From: an uncultured Microscilla sp.
Lineage (GTDB): Bacteria > Bacteroidota > Bacteroidia > Cytophagales > Microscillaceae
Assembly: GCF_947493425.1 (NCBI RefSeq)
Contig: NZ_CANLRP010000057.1
Location: forward strand, 1 to 44,255
DNA: 44,255 nucleotides
Direction of reading: 5' to 3'
In this document: positions 1 through 8,288 of the stretch, piece after piece
Layout: each line of letters begins with the position of its first letter
Position numbering within the stretch: position 1 is the stretch's first letter
Position numbers and translations under genes: made by a program
The notes under the pieces: model-generated
The model's input: only the letters and a program-made list of their open reading frames with translations
What the model was told of the DNA's origin: nothing
Database searches by the model: none

Positions 1-76
1 TTAAAAATGTTTGGTCACAATTTTAACTTGTTTTTACCGTAGTGGGTTTCTTTTTTGCAAATGGCTAAAGTCGAGC

Positions 77-637
77 TTAGCTTTGGTCTATTGGTACGTT
101 ATTTAAAACAAACTCAAAGAAGGTGTTTCCATTGATTTTTTGTACCAACTCGTGGTGACGGTTATAGATAAACACACTGGGAGTCATGACATGACCAAAG
201 TAATCAAATATTTTTTTCTCTTCAATTTGCATTACCCTATAGTTGTCATACTTATTCATCTCATAAGCCTCATCAAACGTTTTCAGCGCTTTGATTGGCT
301 CGCTGGAAAACAGAATCACTTGAGTACCCTCTAACTGGTTGGCATGTTTGACCAAATTCTTGGCGTTGTCTTGACAATGATGACACAAAGAATTGAACAA
401 GAAAAACAAAGTAGTTTTTTTATCAAGGTCTTTGCGTGTAAAGGGTTTCCCGTCAAGGGTAGTCAATTGTATATCGGGTATTTTTTGAGCTTGAGGGTTG
501 GGCTTGTTATTGGTAATTATTTTTCTGGCGTTAGCCCCACTGTTTACTCCTCCTTTAGAGTTTTGGCAGCTCCACATGCTTAACAAAAGCACTAAAATGA
601 GCAGCAACCCTCCTAATCCAACAATTCTTCCTTTCAT
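77..637 (-). CDS. Thioredoxin-like (TlpA/ResA-type) lipoprotein
   Basis: Predicted 186-residue envelope-anchored thiol-disulfide protein. From the ATG at 637 it begins with a short basic n-region, a hydrophobic stretch (about residues 8-22) and Cys24 in a lipobox-like M-W-S-C, so it is probably lipidated. The reading frame is open a further 36 codons upstream, but that start would bury the signal peptide, so I chose 637. The thioredoxin-like domain covers about residues 50-180, with C-H-H-C at 85-88 in place of the classical CGPC and a likely cis-proline in M-T-P-S at 151-154. The family reduces or isomerises disulfides, or transfers electrons, in the periplasm. The substrate cannot be told from sequence. 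No gene shares a clear operon with it inside the window. Confidence 0.8.
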   Translation of the reverse strand: MKGRIVGLGGLLLILVLLLSMWSCQNSKGGVNSGANARKIITNNKPNPQAQKIPDIQLTTLDGKPFTRKDLDKKTTLFFLFNSLCHHCQDNAKNLVKHANQLEGTQVILFSSEPIKALKTFDEAYEMNKYDNYRVMQIEEKKIFDYFGHVMTPSVFIYNRHHELVQKINGNTFFEFVLNNVPIDQS

Positions 638-956
638 TTTGTATGTACGTTTAAACTGTTTGTGTAATATATAATAATTGCTCATTACAGCCTGTTGCAG
701 GCAAACTACTGAGAGCAGTTGCACAAAAATAATAATTTTACGCAAAATCGGGTGAGAAAATAATTGTTTGATAATATACTCATCGCCTTGGCTCGTGTCT
801 CCATGAGCTGATCGGAACCTTCAAAAATAATGTTCCCAGGCGTTGTGATGAGGCGATCTACCTCGTGTCTTTGAAAAAAAAGAAAGGTATTTTAAAGCGG
901 AAGAACGACACGGTGTATGATTCGAAATATGAAGAAAAACGGCAGTACACTAATAA

Positions 957-982
957 AAAAGGGGCAACTCGTAGCCCCTTTT
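957..982. terminator. Terminator-like hairpin
   Basis: Nine-base stem AAAAGGGGC/GCCCCTTTT with an 8-nt loop. It carries A and T runs on both sides and could work in either direction. No gene ends directly before it. Confidence 0.5.
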
Positions 983-1083
983 AATTTCTTAAAAAAATTA
1001 TATCAAAATACTTGACCTTGTACCTCGCTGAGCAACGATATACATTGGTATCCAAGGAGACACAAACCGAGGTGAAGGATAAA

Positions 1084-1112
1084 AAAAACACCTGCCACTG
1101 ACAGGTGTTTTT
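1084..1112. terminator. Terminator-like hairpin
   Basis: Eleven-base stem AAAAACACCTG/CAGGTGTTTTT with a 7-nt loop. It lies about 600 bp beyond the stop of the minus-strand PspC gene, so it may end that transcript or an unseen small RNA. Confidence 0.5.
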
Positions 1113-1709
1113 AAGTTAGGTTTTTATATGGAGTGCATAATAGTTATATGGTTTATAGATTTAATTCCCTTGACTAAGTATTAGTGCATTGGGTACTAAG
1201 TTACTCACATATTAGCTATGCTGAGCTCGGCACAGTAGAACTGTAGCCTCGGTTCTTTGGCGACTTTTGCCCCCTGACTTCCTCGTAAAAAAATTAGATA
1301 GCTAAGGTCCTGATATGCATCGCATGCGTCAAAGCTTAATTTTACGAACACTTAAAATACCGTCAAAATCATCAAAAACGACTCTTTTAGGCGCAACTCC
1401 TACGGAGCCGTGTCTCGTTTCGTTTATTTTTTCTACCAAGGTTTCGCCCCACTGGGGCTAATATTCGTAAAAAGTGGCATAAAAACGAGCAAAGAGTTTT
1501 GAACGATTCCATAAAAATTGTGATTCAACACAACTTGAAGCTGGTTTTTACAGGCGGAATTTTAAGCCCTGACCAATGTGATATGCATCGGAATTCAGAA
1601 AGCGAACTATCCACCATTTTCACGACTCGTCAGAAAACAAAATTCATCCAAATTAATAGGCAACTTATTTAATCCCCAATGCACTAGCATCAACTTTTGT
1701 CCACCTGGC

Positions 1710-4313
1710 TTAGTCCGCTTTTCTTACAGAGCTTACGCCAGAGCTATTGCTTTGCAAGGTAGGATTGCCTTTGTAACGTACTTTTGAAGCACCACTGGCT
1801 TCAACTGAAAGTTTGTTAGCTACCTGTACATATACCTTACTGGCACCCGAAAGCTCCAGTTCAGCATTTTTTACAGCAAAGTCATACGCCATAATTTTGG
1901 AAGCACCACTTATGTTTAGCTTTACATTGTCAGCGTTTCCGTCCTTTAGTTCAACTTTAGAGGCTCCCGATATGTCCAGATTCATTTGTCCTTCGCTAAA
2001 ACCTCTGGCAGTAAGCTTGCAAGCTCCCGACAGGTTCAAAGCTTCAAGACTTGGGGTGCTTATTTCCAACACAATATTACGGTAACTGCCTCTTTTAAAG
2101 CTCAGTTTTACTTGCTCACCATTTTGGGTCAGCTTTAGCTTGTCCAAATCTGCTTCACGTCCCTTGGCTACTACCTTTGTTTCGTTGCTTTTTACCAGTT
2201 TTACCTTGAATACGCCACCAATGGTTAATTTTTTGAAATTATTTACCTTAAATGCCCTTGTTCCATCACCATGGTTTTGTTCTTCGTGGCTCACACGATT
2301 GTCATTATCATTGTAATATCCACGTCTGTTTTCATAACGGGCAATTTTTTCTTCATCGGGGCTATGCTTACAACTTATACATACCAAACGACCACTCTTT
2401 TTAAACTTCCACACGTTTTTTCCATCCATATCGCGGGCACTATACCCATTTTTGTTAATCGTGTTATAAATAATGTGACGCAGGCTATTGGTCATTATAA
2501 ACTCCTTTTCGTAAGGAATGTATAGTCTCATTTTGTTACTTTGTGCCCTAAACTTGGCCTTGGGCTTAAAGGTGAAGTTTCTGTCGAAAAGTAATGTGTT
2601 ATCTTCCTTGGCTACCCCATATTCAATCATTTGTGCATTATTGGCAGCGTCCTGGTAACTTTCTCCGGCAGCGCCAAAGCTATGCTCTAGTTTAAAAGCG
2701 GCTTCGCCATAACCCTGCAAAGTTAACCTGCTGCGTCGGTAGTCTTTCATTCCATTATTTTGGTTCAGGTCCAACATTACAGGAGCTTTTCCTTCAAAAG
2801 TATAATACTCTACTTTGCCCGATGTGTTGGTGTAGCCAAAGTTGTTAATGTTGGGAGGTAATGCCACACCTAAGCCAATCAGACTAACTACCCAAAGCCC
2901 AGCCATTGTCCAACCAAAACGAGCCCGAATGACCCAACGGCGTAACAATAACGAAATGCCTAAACCTATGATAAACAAACTTGGTATGAGCAGGGTAAAG
3001 TACATGCTAGTAGCAAGCAGGGCGGGTAGTTCCATACTATTATAGTAAAACCTTGCGGGTACTGGTCCTAAGTACATTCCTTCAAAGTGAAAATTACCCA
3101 AGGTAAAAATAACGGCAATGGTTAAGCCTACCGTCATACTCAAGCCCATAATAAAAGCCAAAAAACCCCCACCAATACGAATACTTTCGGAAGCAAGTAC
3201 AAAAAACGGACGAATCAAAGGACTTAGGCTATTGATGAGCACACCAGCCATTTTGAAAGGAAACATCACAACTTGTCCGGCTTTGGTAGTACTATAGTTT
3301 CCTTGCTTGGGTACTCCCATTGTTTTACGTAGGGTAGAATCAATATTTTTGAGGGTAATGGGCTCACCTTCCATTTTCATACGGTCGGTAATGGTTTTTG
3401 CTTCAGGCGAAATGATCCAGAGAATAATGTATAGTAAAATACTGGCACCACCCAATGCAATACCCAATACAAATAATAAACGCAATAGGGCAAGCTCTAT
3501 ACCTACATAATGCGATAGTCCAGCAACTACTCCACCAATGGTAGAATGGTTGCGGTCCCGGTAAAATCTTTTGATTTGAGGGTTTTCTTCCAGCTCTTTG
3601 TTCAAAGGTACCACTGCCCAAAGGGTAATATAACTGATCAGCGTAAAAGCAGGAATTGCCGGGGCAAAGAATAGCCCAAAGGTAAGTACAATCAGAATAA
3701 GACGCACCCACATAGCATCCATGTTAAAGTAATGGGCAAGCCCTGAAGCCACCCCACCCAAAATCTTGTGGTTGCCATCACGGTACAAGCGCTTGCCACG
3801 GGTTCGGCGTGGTACCTGACTAGCCACAGCTTGTGGCACATGTTCGGCAGTATGGCGGTGGTTGTCTTCTACATCGAAGTTCAAGTCTTCTGTGTATGCT
3901 TTTTCGGTTTGGATGGTTTTTTTAACCGGAGGGTTCTTTGTCGGTTGTGCTTGAAGCGACGCCTGGTACTCGGCTTCGGTTTGTAGCTCAAGCCCACCAT
4001 CGTTAAACACCGGATTAGAAGCAATGGGTTGGTAAGCAGGGTCGTCTTCCATTGCCTGAAAGTCAGCAACACTCCCCATGGTAGTGATCAGATGGTTTAC
4101 ATCCTCTTGGGTAATCACTTGCTTGCCACTATTGAGGGTTGACATAAAAATTTCAGCCATACGGTTTTCTATGTCTTCTATAATCTCCTTACTGTCTTCA
4201 AATGAGGCAAAATACTGCTCTACCGAAGAGAGGTAGGTTTTGAGTTGCTCGTAGGTATCTTCTTCTATGTAGAAGATGATCCCACTAATGTTGATGCTAA
4301 TATTTTTTTTCAT
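1710..4313 (-). CDS. PspC-domain membrane protein with DUF2807 (GIN) head
   Basis: 867-residue inner-membrane protein. An N-terminal soluble region (about 1-90, resembling the segment found in other Bacteroidota PspC proteins) is followed by a variable linker. Two PspC modules (about 174-238 and 248-305) come next, each with a basic Y-R-D-x-N-H lead, a GGV-A-GL-H-Y motif and hydrophobic helices. Several more membrane segments follow to about residue 490. The C-terminal domain (about 690-860) is DUF2807/GIN, a right-handed beta-helix head with repeated S-G-A-S-K-V rungs. PspC proteins sense or respond to envelope stress in the phage-shock response. The Bacteroidota form coupled to a PadR regulator is common, but its function is not established. 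It sits 62 bp downstream of padR on the same strand, so the two are probably co-transcribed. Confidence 0.85.
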   Translation of the reverse strand: MKKNISINISGIIFYIEEDTYEQLKTYLSSVEQYFASFEDSKEIIEDIENRMAEIFMSTLNSGKQVITQEDVNHLITTMGSVADFQAMEDDPAYQPIASNPVFNDGGLELQTEAEYQASLQAQPTKNPPVKKTIQTEKAYTEDLNFDVEDNHRHTAEHVPQAVASQVPRRTRGKRLYRDGNHKILGGVASGLAHYFNMDAMWVRLILIVLTFGLFFAPAIPAFTLISYITLWAVVPLNKELEENPQIKRFYRDRNHSTIGGVVAGLSHYVGIELALLRLLFVLGIALGGASILLYIILWIISPEAKTITDRMKMEGEPITLKNIDSTLRKTMGVPKQGNYSTTKAGQVVMFPFKMAGVLINSLSPLIRPFFVLASESIRIGGGFLAFIMGLSMTVGLTIAVIFTLGNFHFEGMYLGPVPARFYYNSMELPALLATSMYFTLLIPSLFIIGLGISLLLRRWVIRARFGWTMAGLWVVSLIGLGVALPPNINNFGYTNTSGKVEYYTFEGKAPVMLDLNQNNGMKDYRRSRLTLQGYGEAAFKLEHSFGAAGESYQDAANNAQMIEYGVAKEDNTLLFDRNFTFKPKAKFRAQSNKMRLYIPYEKEFIMTNSLRHIIYNTINKNGYSARDMDGKNVWKFKKSGRLVCISCKHSPDEEKIARYENRRGYYNDNDNRVSHEEQNHGDGTRAFKVNNFKKLTIGGVFKVKLVKSNETKVVAKGREADLDKLKLTQNGEQVKLSFKRGSYRNIVLEISTPSLEALNLSGACKLTARGFSEGQMNLDISGASKVELKDGNADNVKLNISGASKIMAYDFAVKNAELELSGASKVYVQVANKLSVEASGASKVRYKGNPTLQSNSSGVSSVRKAD

Positions 4314-4375
4314 GGTTATATGTGCTGAGTTTATTAAGTGCTTGTCTAAAGTCGATTGATGGTTTTAATTAGGTA

Positions 4376-4756
4376 TTATTTCTTTTTGAGTTTTATCTCT
4401 TCCAGTGTTGGTATCTCAATGCTTTCCCGCTTATTTTGAATAATCTTATTGGTGGACAATACCAGTTCGTTCCACGTAATATTTAGTTTTTGTAAAAACT
4501 CGTTGCCTTTTTCGGTCAATGTGTAGTGCTTTTGTGGAGGACCAAGTTTTGACTCTTTCCAGCTATAGGCCAGTAAGTCGGCTTTGCGTAAGCGAGTCAA
4601 TAAGGGGTAAAGTGTGCCTTCTACCACAATGATTTTTGCATCTTTGAGCTCCTTAAGAATATCAGATGCGTAAATCTCGCCACGCGAAATGATATGAAGA
4701 ATGCAAAATTCCAGAATGCCCTTACGCATCTGTACTTGTGTGTTTTCTATGTTCAT
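4376..4756 (-). CDS. PadR-family transcriptional regulator
   Basis: 126-residue winged-helix regulator. The N-terminal helix-turn-helix with wing (about residues 10-85) carries the PadR hallmark E-G-T-L-Y-P-L-L-T-R-L followed by the Y-x-L-T-E-K-G wing-end motif, then a C-terminal helix for dimerisation. PadR proteins are usually repressors that autoregulate and control a neighbouring membrane gene. Here the neighbour is the PspC/DUF2807 gene 62 bp downstream on the same strand. Upstream of the start lie two direct repeats (4826-4846 and 4896-4916) that could be its operators. The family assignment is solid. The ligand or stress signal is unknown. Confidence 0.9.
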   Translation of the reverse strand: MNIENTQVQMRKGILEFCILHIISRGEIYASDILKELKDAKIIVVEGTLYPLLTRLRKADLLAYSWKESKLGPPQKHYTLTEKGNEFLQKLNITWNELVLSTNKIIQNKRESIEIPTLEEIKLKKK

Positions 4757-5577
4757 AATATTATGATAAATGTTAACATTGAGTAAACTATTTACTTTGA
4801 TTAAACATATACACGTCTATCAAAGGTTCTATGTAATACCAAGTATTGGAATAAAAAAATATTTTTTCTCTTAGTTACGACAAAAATAATAGAAAGTTCT
4901 ATGTAATGCAAGGTATCTTATAAAAACCTGAACCCACAGGCTAAATTACATTTCATTTGCAGTGTACCCAAAACACTAACCAGAGGGAAAGGGGTGTTAA
5001 ATACTTTTTGCATATTAAAGTATTGATAATGAGGTGAATATGAGCTGTGTGTAGATAAGCTTAGGAGCAGTAGCATCGAAAAAAATGAGCGAACAGGCAA
5101 GTAAACTTCCATAAAAATACTGCAATGATTTAATCAACTCATAGCCAAAACCTTAGGCTTTTTTAGTAAATATTTTTGATTTGACCCTTCTGTTATTAGT
5201 AAATTAATATGTATTTTTGTTTAGTAATCCCTATACAAATCATACTTAAGATGTATGCCTGAACTTAATCATACATCTATCCATTAATTAAAAAATAAGT
5301 TGCAAAAGATAATATATTAACTAAGTTATATGCCAAGCTTCATTGGCAGTAGGTAGGTGCAGGTCTTGAAAAACTTGTACACTCATCACCAAAAATCTGT
5401 AAGAGTTTGAGCGTTATTTTAGCTAATTCAGAATTAAAAAATCGCAACTACTTATCTACTGCAAAAAAAGGGTATACAAATGTTCCGTAGGGGAGAATTA
5501 TTACAAGTGTTGGGCTGTGTTTGGTAAGCAATGGGTAAGTATCACCTGTTGATTATTATATTCAAACAAAGCGTTTT
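4757..5577. other. Spacer between padR and dnaB
   Basis: About 820 bp of divergent intergenic DNA. Apart from the paired repeats at 4826-4916, I see only AT-rich sequence. A 64-codon minus-strand open frame at 4918-5112 has no recognisable features and I do not call it. Confidence 0.5.
4826..4916 (-). promoter_or_regulatory. Candidate PadR operator: paired direct repeats
   Basis: A 21-bp motif beginning GTTCTATGTAAT occurs at 4826-4846 and again at 4896-4916, exactly 70 bp apart and just upstream of the padR start. The first copy contains the palindrome AATAC-CAA-GTATT (4835-4847). Repeated partly palindromic sites before an autoregulated PadR gene suggest operators. This is inference only. 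Confidence 0.4.
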
Positions 5578-7221
5578 TTGAACAACCCTAAAAACTTTAC
5601 AAAATTGACAGACAATAGCAAAAGTAATAATAAACCTGCCAAGAGTCGAAATTCCCAAAGTGCTTATTTAGCCAACCAATTGGGCAAAGTACCCCCTCAG
5701 GTGATAGAGATAGAAGAAGCTGTGTTGGGGGCGTTGATGATAGAAAAAGATGCGCTAACCGATATTATAGATGTATTAAAACCAAATAGTTTTTATAAAC
5801 CTGCCCATCAGGAAATTTACCAGGCAATTTTTGAACTTTTTTCAGAGTCGCAGCCAGTAGACATGCTCACTGTGACCCAACAATTGCGTAAAATGGCCAA
5901 GCTCGAAATGGTTGGAGGACCTTCTTATATCATGAAGCTGACCTCTATGGTAAACTCAGCGGCCAACATTGAATACCACGCCCGTATTATTACCGAGCAA
6001 GCCATCAAACGTGATTTAATTGCCATATCTTCCGAAATTCAAAAAGAAGCTTTCGAAGACAGTTCCGACGTATTTACCCTGCTTGACAAAGCTGAACAAG
6101 CCTTGTTTGATATTTCTGAAAATAACATCAGAAAAAATTACGCAGACATGCGCTCTATTATGCAAGATGCCATCAAAGAGCTGGAAGAACGCCGTGACCA
6201 AAAAGATGGACTTACTGGTATACCTACTGGGCTTACCGCGCTCGACAGGGTAACGGCAGGTTGGCAAAAGTCCGATTTAGTAATATTGGCAGCAAGACCT
6301 GCGATGGGTAAAACAGCTTTCTCACTGACGGTTTTGCGTAATGCAGCGGTAGACTTTGGCAAACCTGTGGCCTTCTTTTCACTTGAGATGTCGGCAGTAC
6401 AGCTCACCAACCGTCTTATATCGTCGGAAGCCCAAATAGAAAGTGAAAAAATTAAGAAAGGGCAGATGGAACCCCATGAGTGGGAAATCTTATATCAAAA
6501 AATTGCCACTATTTCTGAAGCCCCCATATTTATTGATGACACCCCTGCCTTGTCTATCCTGGAACTAAGGGCAAAGTGTCGTCGTTTGAAAGCCCAACAC
6601 GATATTCAACTAGTAATTATTGATTACCTACAGTTAATGACTGGTAACACGGGTAAAGGGGGAGCGGGTAATCGTGAACAAGAAATTGCCTCTATTTCGA
6701 GGGCATTGAAACAACTCGCCAAAGAACTGGATGTGCCCGTCATAGCCCTGTCGCAGTTGAGTCGTGCGGTAGAAACCCGTGGAGGAGACAAAAGACCCCA
6801 ACTGTCAGATTTGCGTGAATCGGGTTCGATAGAGCAAGACGCCGATATGGTAGCTTTCCTGTATCGTGCTGAGTATTATGGTATTACCGAAGATGCCACC
6901 GGAAACTCTACAGCTGGAGTAGGGGAGGTGATGATAGCCAAACACCGTAACGGTTCGCTGGCTGATATTCCTTTACGTTTTATTGGGAAATATACCAAAT
7001 TTGAAGACCTCGAAACCGATACTTTTGGTATGGACATGGGAGGAGGGTTTCCTTCTGGAGGTTCGTCTGAGTTCGATATGTCCGGCGCCATTACGTTGGG
7101 TAGCAAGGTAAATGAATCCAAACCAAATACCCCACCACCTGCCGATGACTTGCCTCGCCCTGAGGAAAGCACGGGCAGTATCTTTCCTCCCAGCAATTTA
7201 GACGATGATCCACCTTTTTAA
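5578..7221 (+). CDS. dnaB: Replicative DNA helicase DnaB
   Basis: 547-residue hexameric 5'-3' helicase of the replication fork. The N-terminal all-helical DnaG-interacting domain covers about residues 38-150 (P-P-Q-V-I-E-I-E-E-A-V-L-G-A) and a linker follows. The RecA-like SF4 domain has a Walker A R-P-A-M-G-K-T ending near residue 246, a Walker B V-I-I-D-Y-L-Q near 346-352, and the S-Q-L-S-R-A-V-E and R-E-S-G-S-I-E-Q-D-A-D motifs with the arginine finger region. The start is uncertain. The frame begins at a TTG at 5578, and the next in-frame ATG lies inside the conserved N-terminal domain, so the TTG is the best available start. The glycine- and proline-rich acidic C-terminal tail is typical of the phylum. 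The gene is probably monocistronic. Confidence 0.96.
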   Translation: MNNPKNFTKLTDNSKSNNKPAKSRNSQSAYLANQLGKVPPQVIEIEEAVLGALMIEKDALTDIIDVLKPNSFYKPAHQEIYQAIFELFSESQPVDMLTVTQQLRKMAKLEMVGGPSYIMKLTSMVNSAANIEYHARIITEQAIKRDLIAISSEIQKEAFEDSSDVFTLLDKAEQALFDISENNIRKNYADMRSIMQDAIKELEERRDQKDGLTGIPTGLTALDRVTAGWQKSDLVILAARPAMGKTAFSLTVLRNAAVDFGKPVAFFSLEMSAVQLTNRLISSEAQIESEKIKKGQMEPHEWEILYQKIATISEAPIFIDDTPALSILELRAKCRRLKAQHDIQLVIIDYLQLMTGNTGKGGAGNREQEIASISRALKQLAKELDVPVIALSQLSRAVETRGGDKRPQLSDLRESGSIEQDADMVAFLYRAEYYGITEDATGNSTAGVGEVMIAKHRNGSLADIPLRFIGKYTKFEDLETDTFGMDMGGGFPSGGSSEFDMSGAITLGSKVNESKPNTPPPADDLPRPEESTGSIFPPSNLDDDPPF

Positions 7222-7317
7222 TGGGCTTTATGGTTGCATTCCTCACGTGCTGGAATGTGAATTTACTTTGGGAGCATTGTTTGATGGTTTGCGAAACTAC
7301 CTTGTTTTGTGGACGGT

Positions 7318-7345
7318 CAAACTCCAGATATAAGTTTGGAGTTTG
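7318..7345 (+). terminator. Probable dnaB terminator hairpin
   Basis: Inverted repeat CAAACTCCA / (T)GGAGTTTG about 100 bp after the dnaB stop. The hairpin also contains TAAGTTTG (7331-7338), which matches the Bacteroidota -7 element, so the site could instead be part of a promoter for the next gene. Confidence 0.4.
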
Positions 7346-7457
7346 AGTGTGTTTAAACATCTGGTACTAAATTATCGACCTCATTGGATTATGCAAGTTT
7401 TTGCCGTAGATTCGCCCTTCTTCAAAATTGTTTGTTTCAACTTTTAGGCTCAAATTT

Positions 7458-8147
7458 ATGACACCTGGCAAAATTATACTAGTTACTGGTGGCAACCGGG
7501 GCATAGGCTTTGAAATATGCCGCCAGCTTGCTACAATGGGACACAAAGTCATATTGACCGCACGTACTCCAGAAAAGGTGCAAGAGGCAGTAGTTCGTCT
7601 TGCCAACACGGGATTAAAAGTGCAAGGTGAGGTGTTAGATGTAAGCAAAACCGACTCTTTTAAGGTGTTTGTGCAGCACATTGAAGCAAAGTATACCCAC
7701 TTAGACGTGTTAATTAATAATGCAGGCATTTTTTTGAAACAAAACCTACAAGCACTTACCGAGCAGGTTTTGGATGAAACCCTCAAGACTAATTTGTATG
7801 GGGCTGTATTTTTAAGCCGTGAACTTATCTCATTGCTCCATAACAGCAAAGGAGGACGCATTGTGAATGTGTCTAGTTTTTTGGGAGCCATGAGCGACAT
7901 GAACCGTAATTACACTGCCTATCGTTTGTCTAAAGCTGCCCTCAATGCCTTTACTTTACACCTTTCGGTAGAATACCCCTTGCTTAAAATAAATGCTTGC
8001 CACCCAGGGCATGTACAAACCGATATGGGAGGGGTAAACGCCCAACGTACCGTAGAAAAAGGTGCTGAGACCCCAGTATGGCTTGCTGTCCACACTGAAA
8101 TACCCACTGGTAAGTTTTTCTTTGACAAGCAGGTGGTGGGGTGGTAG
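7458..8147 (+). CDS. Short-chain dehydrogenase/reductase (SDR)
   Basis: 229-residue NAD(P)-dependent oxidoreductase of the classical SDR family. The Rossmann nucleotide-binding motif T-G-G-N-R-G-I-G is at 10-17, N-N-A-G at 87-90, the catalytic Ser in N-V-S-S at 139-140, and Y-x-x-x-K at 155-159 (Y-R-L-S-K). The frame is open to a TTG at 7428, but the ATG at 7458 places the glycine motif at the usual distance and is preferred. It resembles carbonyl-reductase-like SDRs of unknown substrate. It is convergent with the penicillin-acylase gene. Confidence 0.9.
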   Translation: MTPGKIILVTGGNRGIGFEICRQLATMGHKVILTARTPEKVQEAVVRLANTGLKVQGEVLDVSKTDSFKVFVQHIEAKYTHLDVLINNAGIFLKQNLQALTEQVLDETLKTNLYGAVFLSRELISLLHNSKGGRIVNVSSFLGAMSDMNRNYTAYRLSKAALNAFTLHLSVEYPLLKINACHPGHVQTDMGGVNAQRTVEKGAETPVWLAVHTEIPTGKFFFDKQVVGW

Positions 8148-8221
8148 TTGCTACAGGAGCAAGCTTTAAGCGACAAGTGCTTAGTTGCTGATTCAAACCT
8201 TGGTTTTAAACTACAAGGTTT

Positions 8222-8269
8222 GCTTACGCAAAAAACATGTTGGATTAAAACAACATTTTTTGCGCAAGC
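8222..8269. terminator. Bidirectional terminator hairpin
   Basis: Long imperfect inverted repeat (8222-8242 with 8251-8269) between two convergent genes. The arms begin GCTTACGCAAAAAA and end TTTTTTGCGCAAGC, so A/T runs suit termination on both strands. Confidence 0.6.
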
Positions 8270-8288
8270 AAAATACCTATATACAGTG

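Larger units (their letters stand above)
638..1709. other. 1.07-kb spacer with hairpins, no convincing gene
   Basis: No coding region or RNA gene is convincing here. The stretch holds two terminator-like hairpins (957-982 and 1084-1112). It also has short sequences related to the GTGTCTCC motif that recurs at 33.4-34.1 kb (near 795-803, and inverted near 1060-1068), and small palindromes such as CCCCACTGGGG near 1450. It looks like repeat-derived intergenic DNA. Confidence 0.5.

Noticed and set aside
4918..5112. 64-codon minus-strand ORF
   Set aside because: Low-complexity sequence in AT-rich spacer with no family motif and no neighbour relation.
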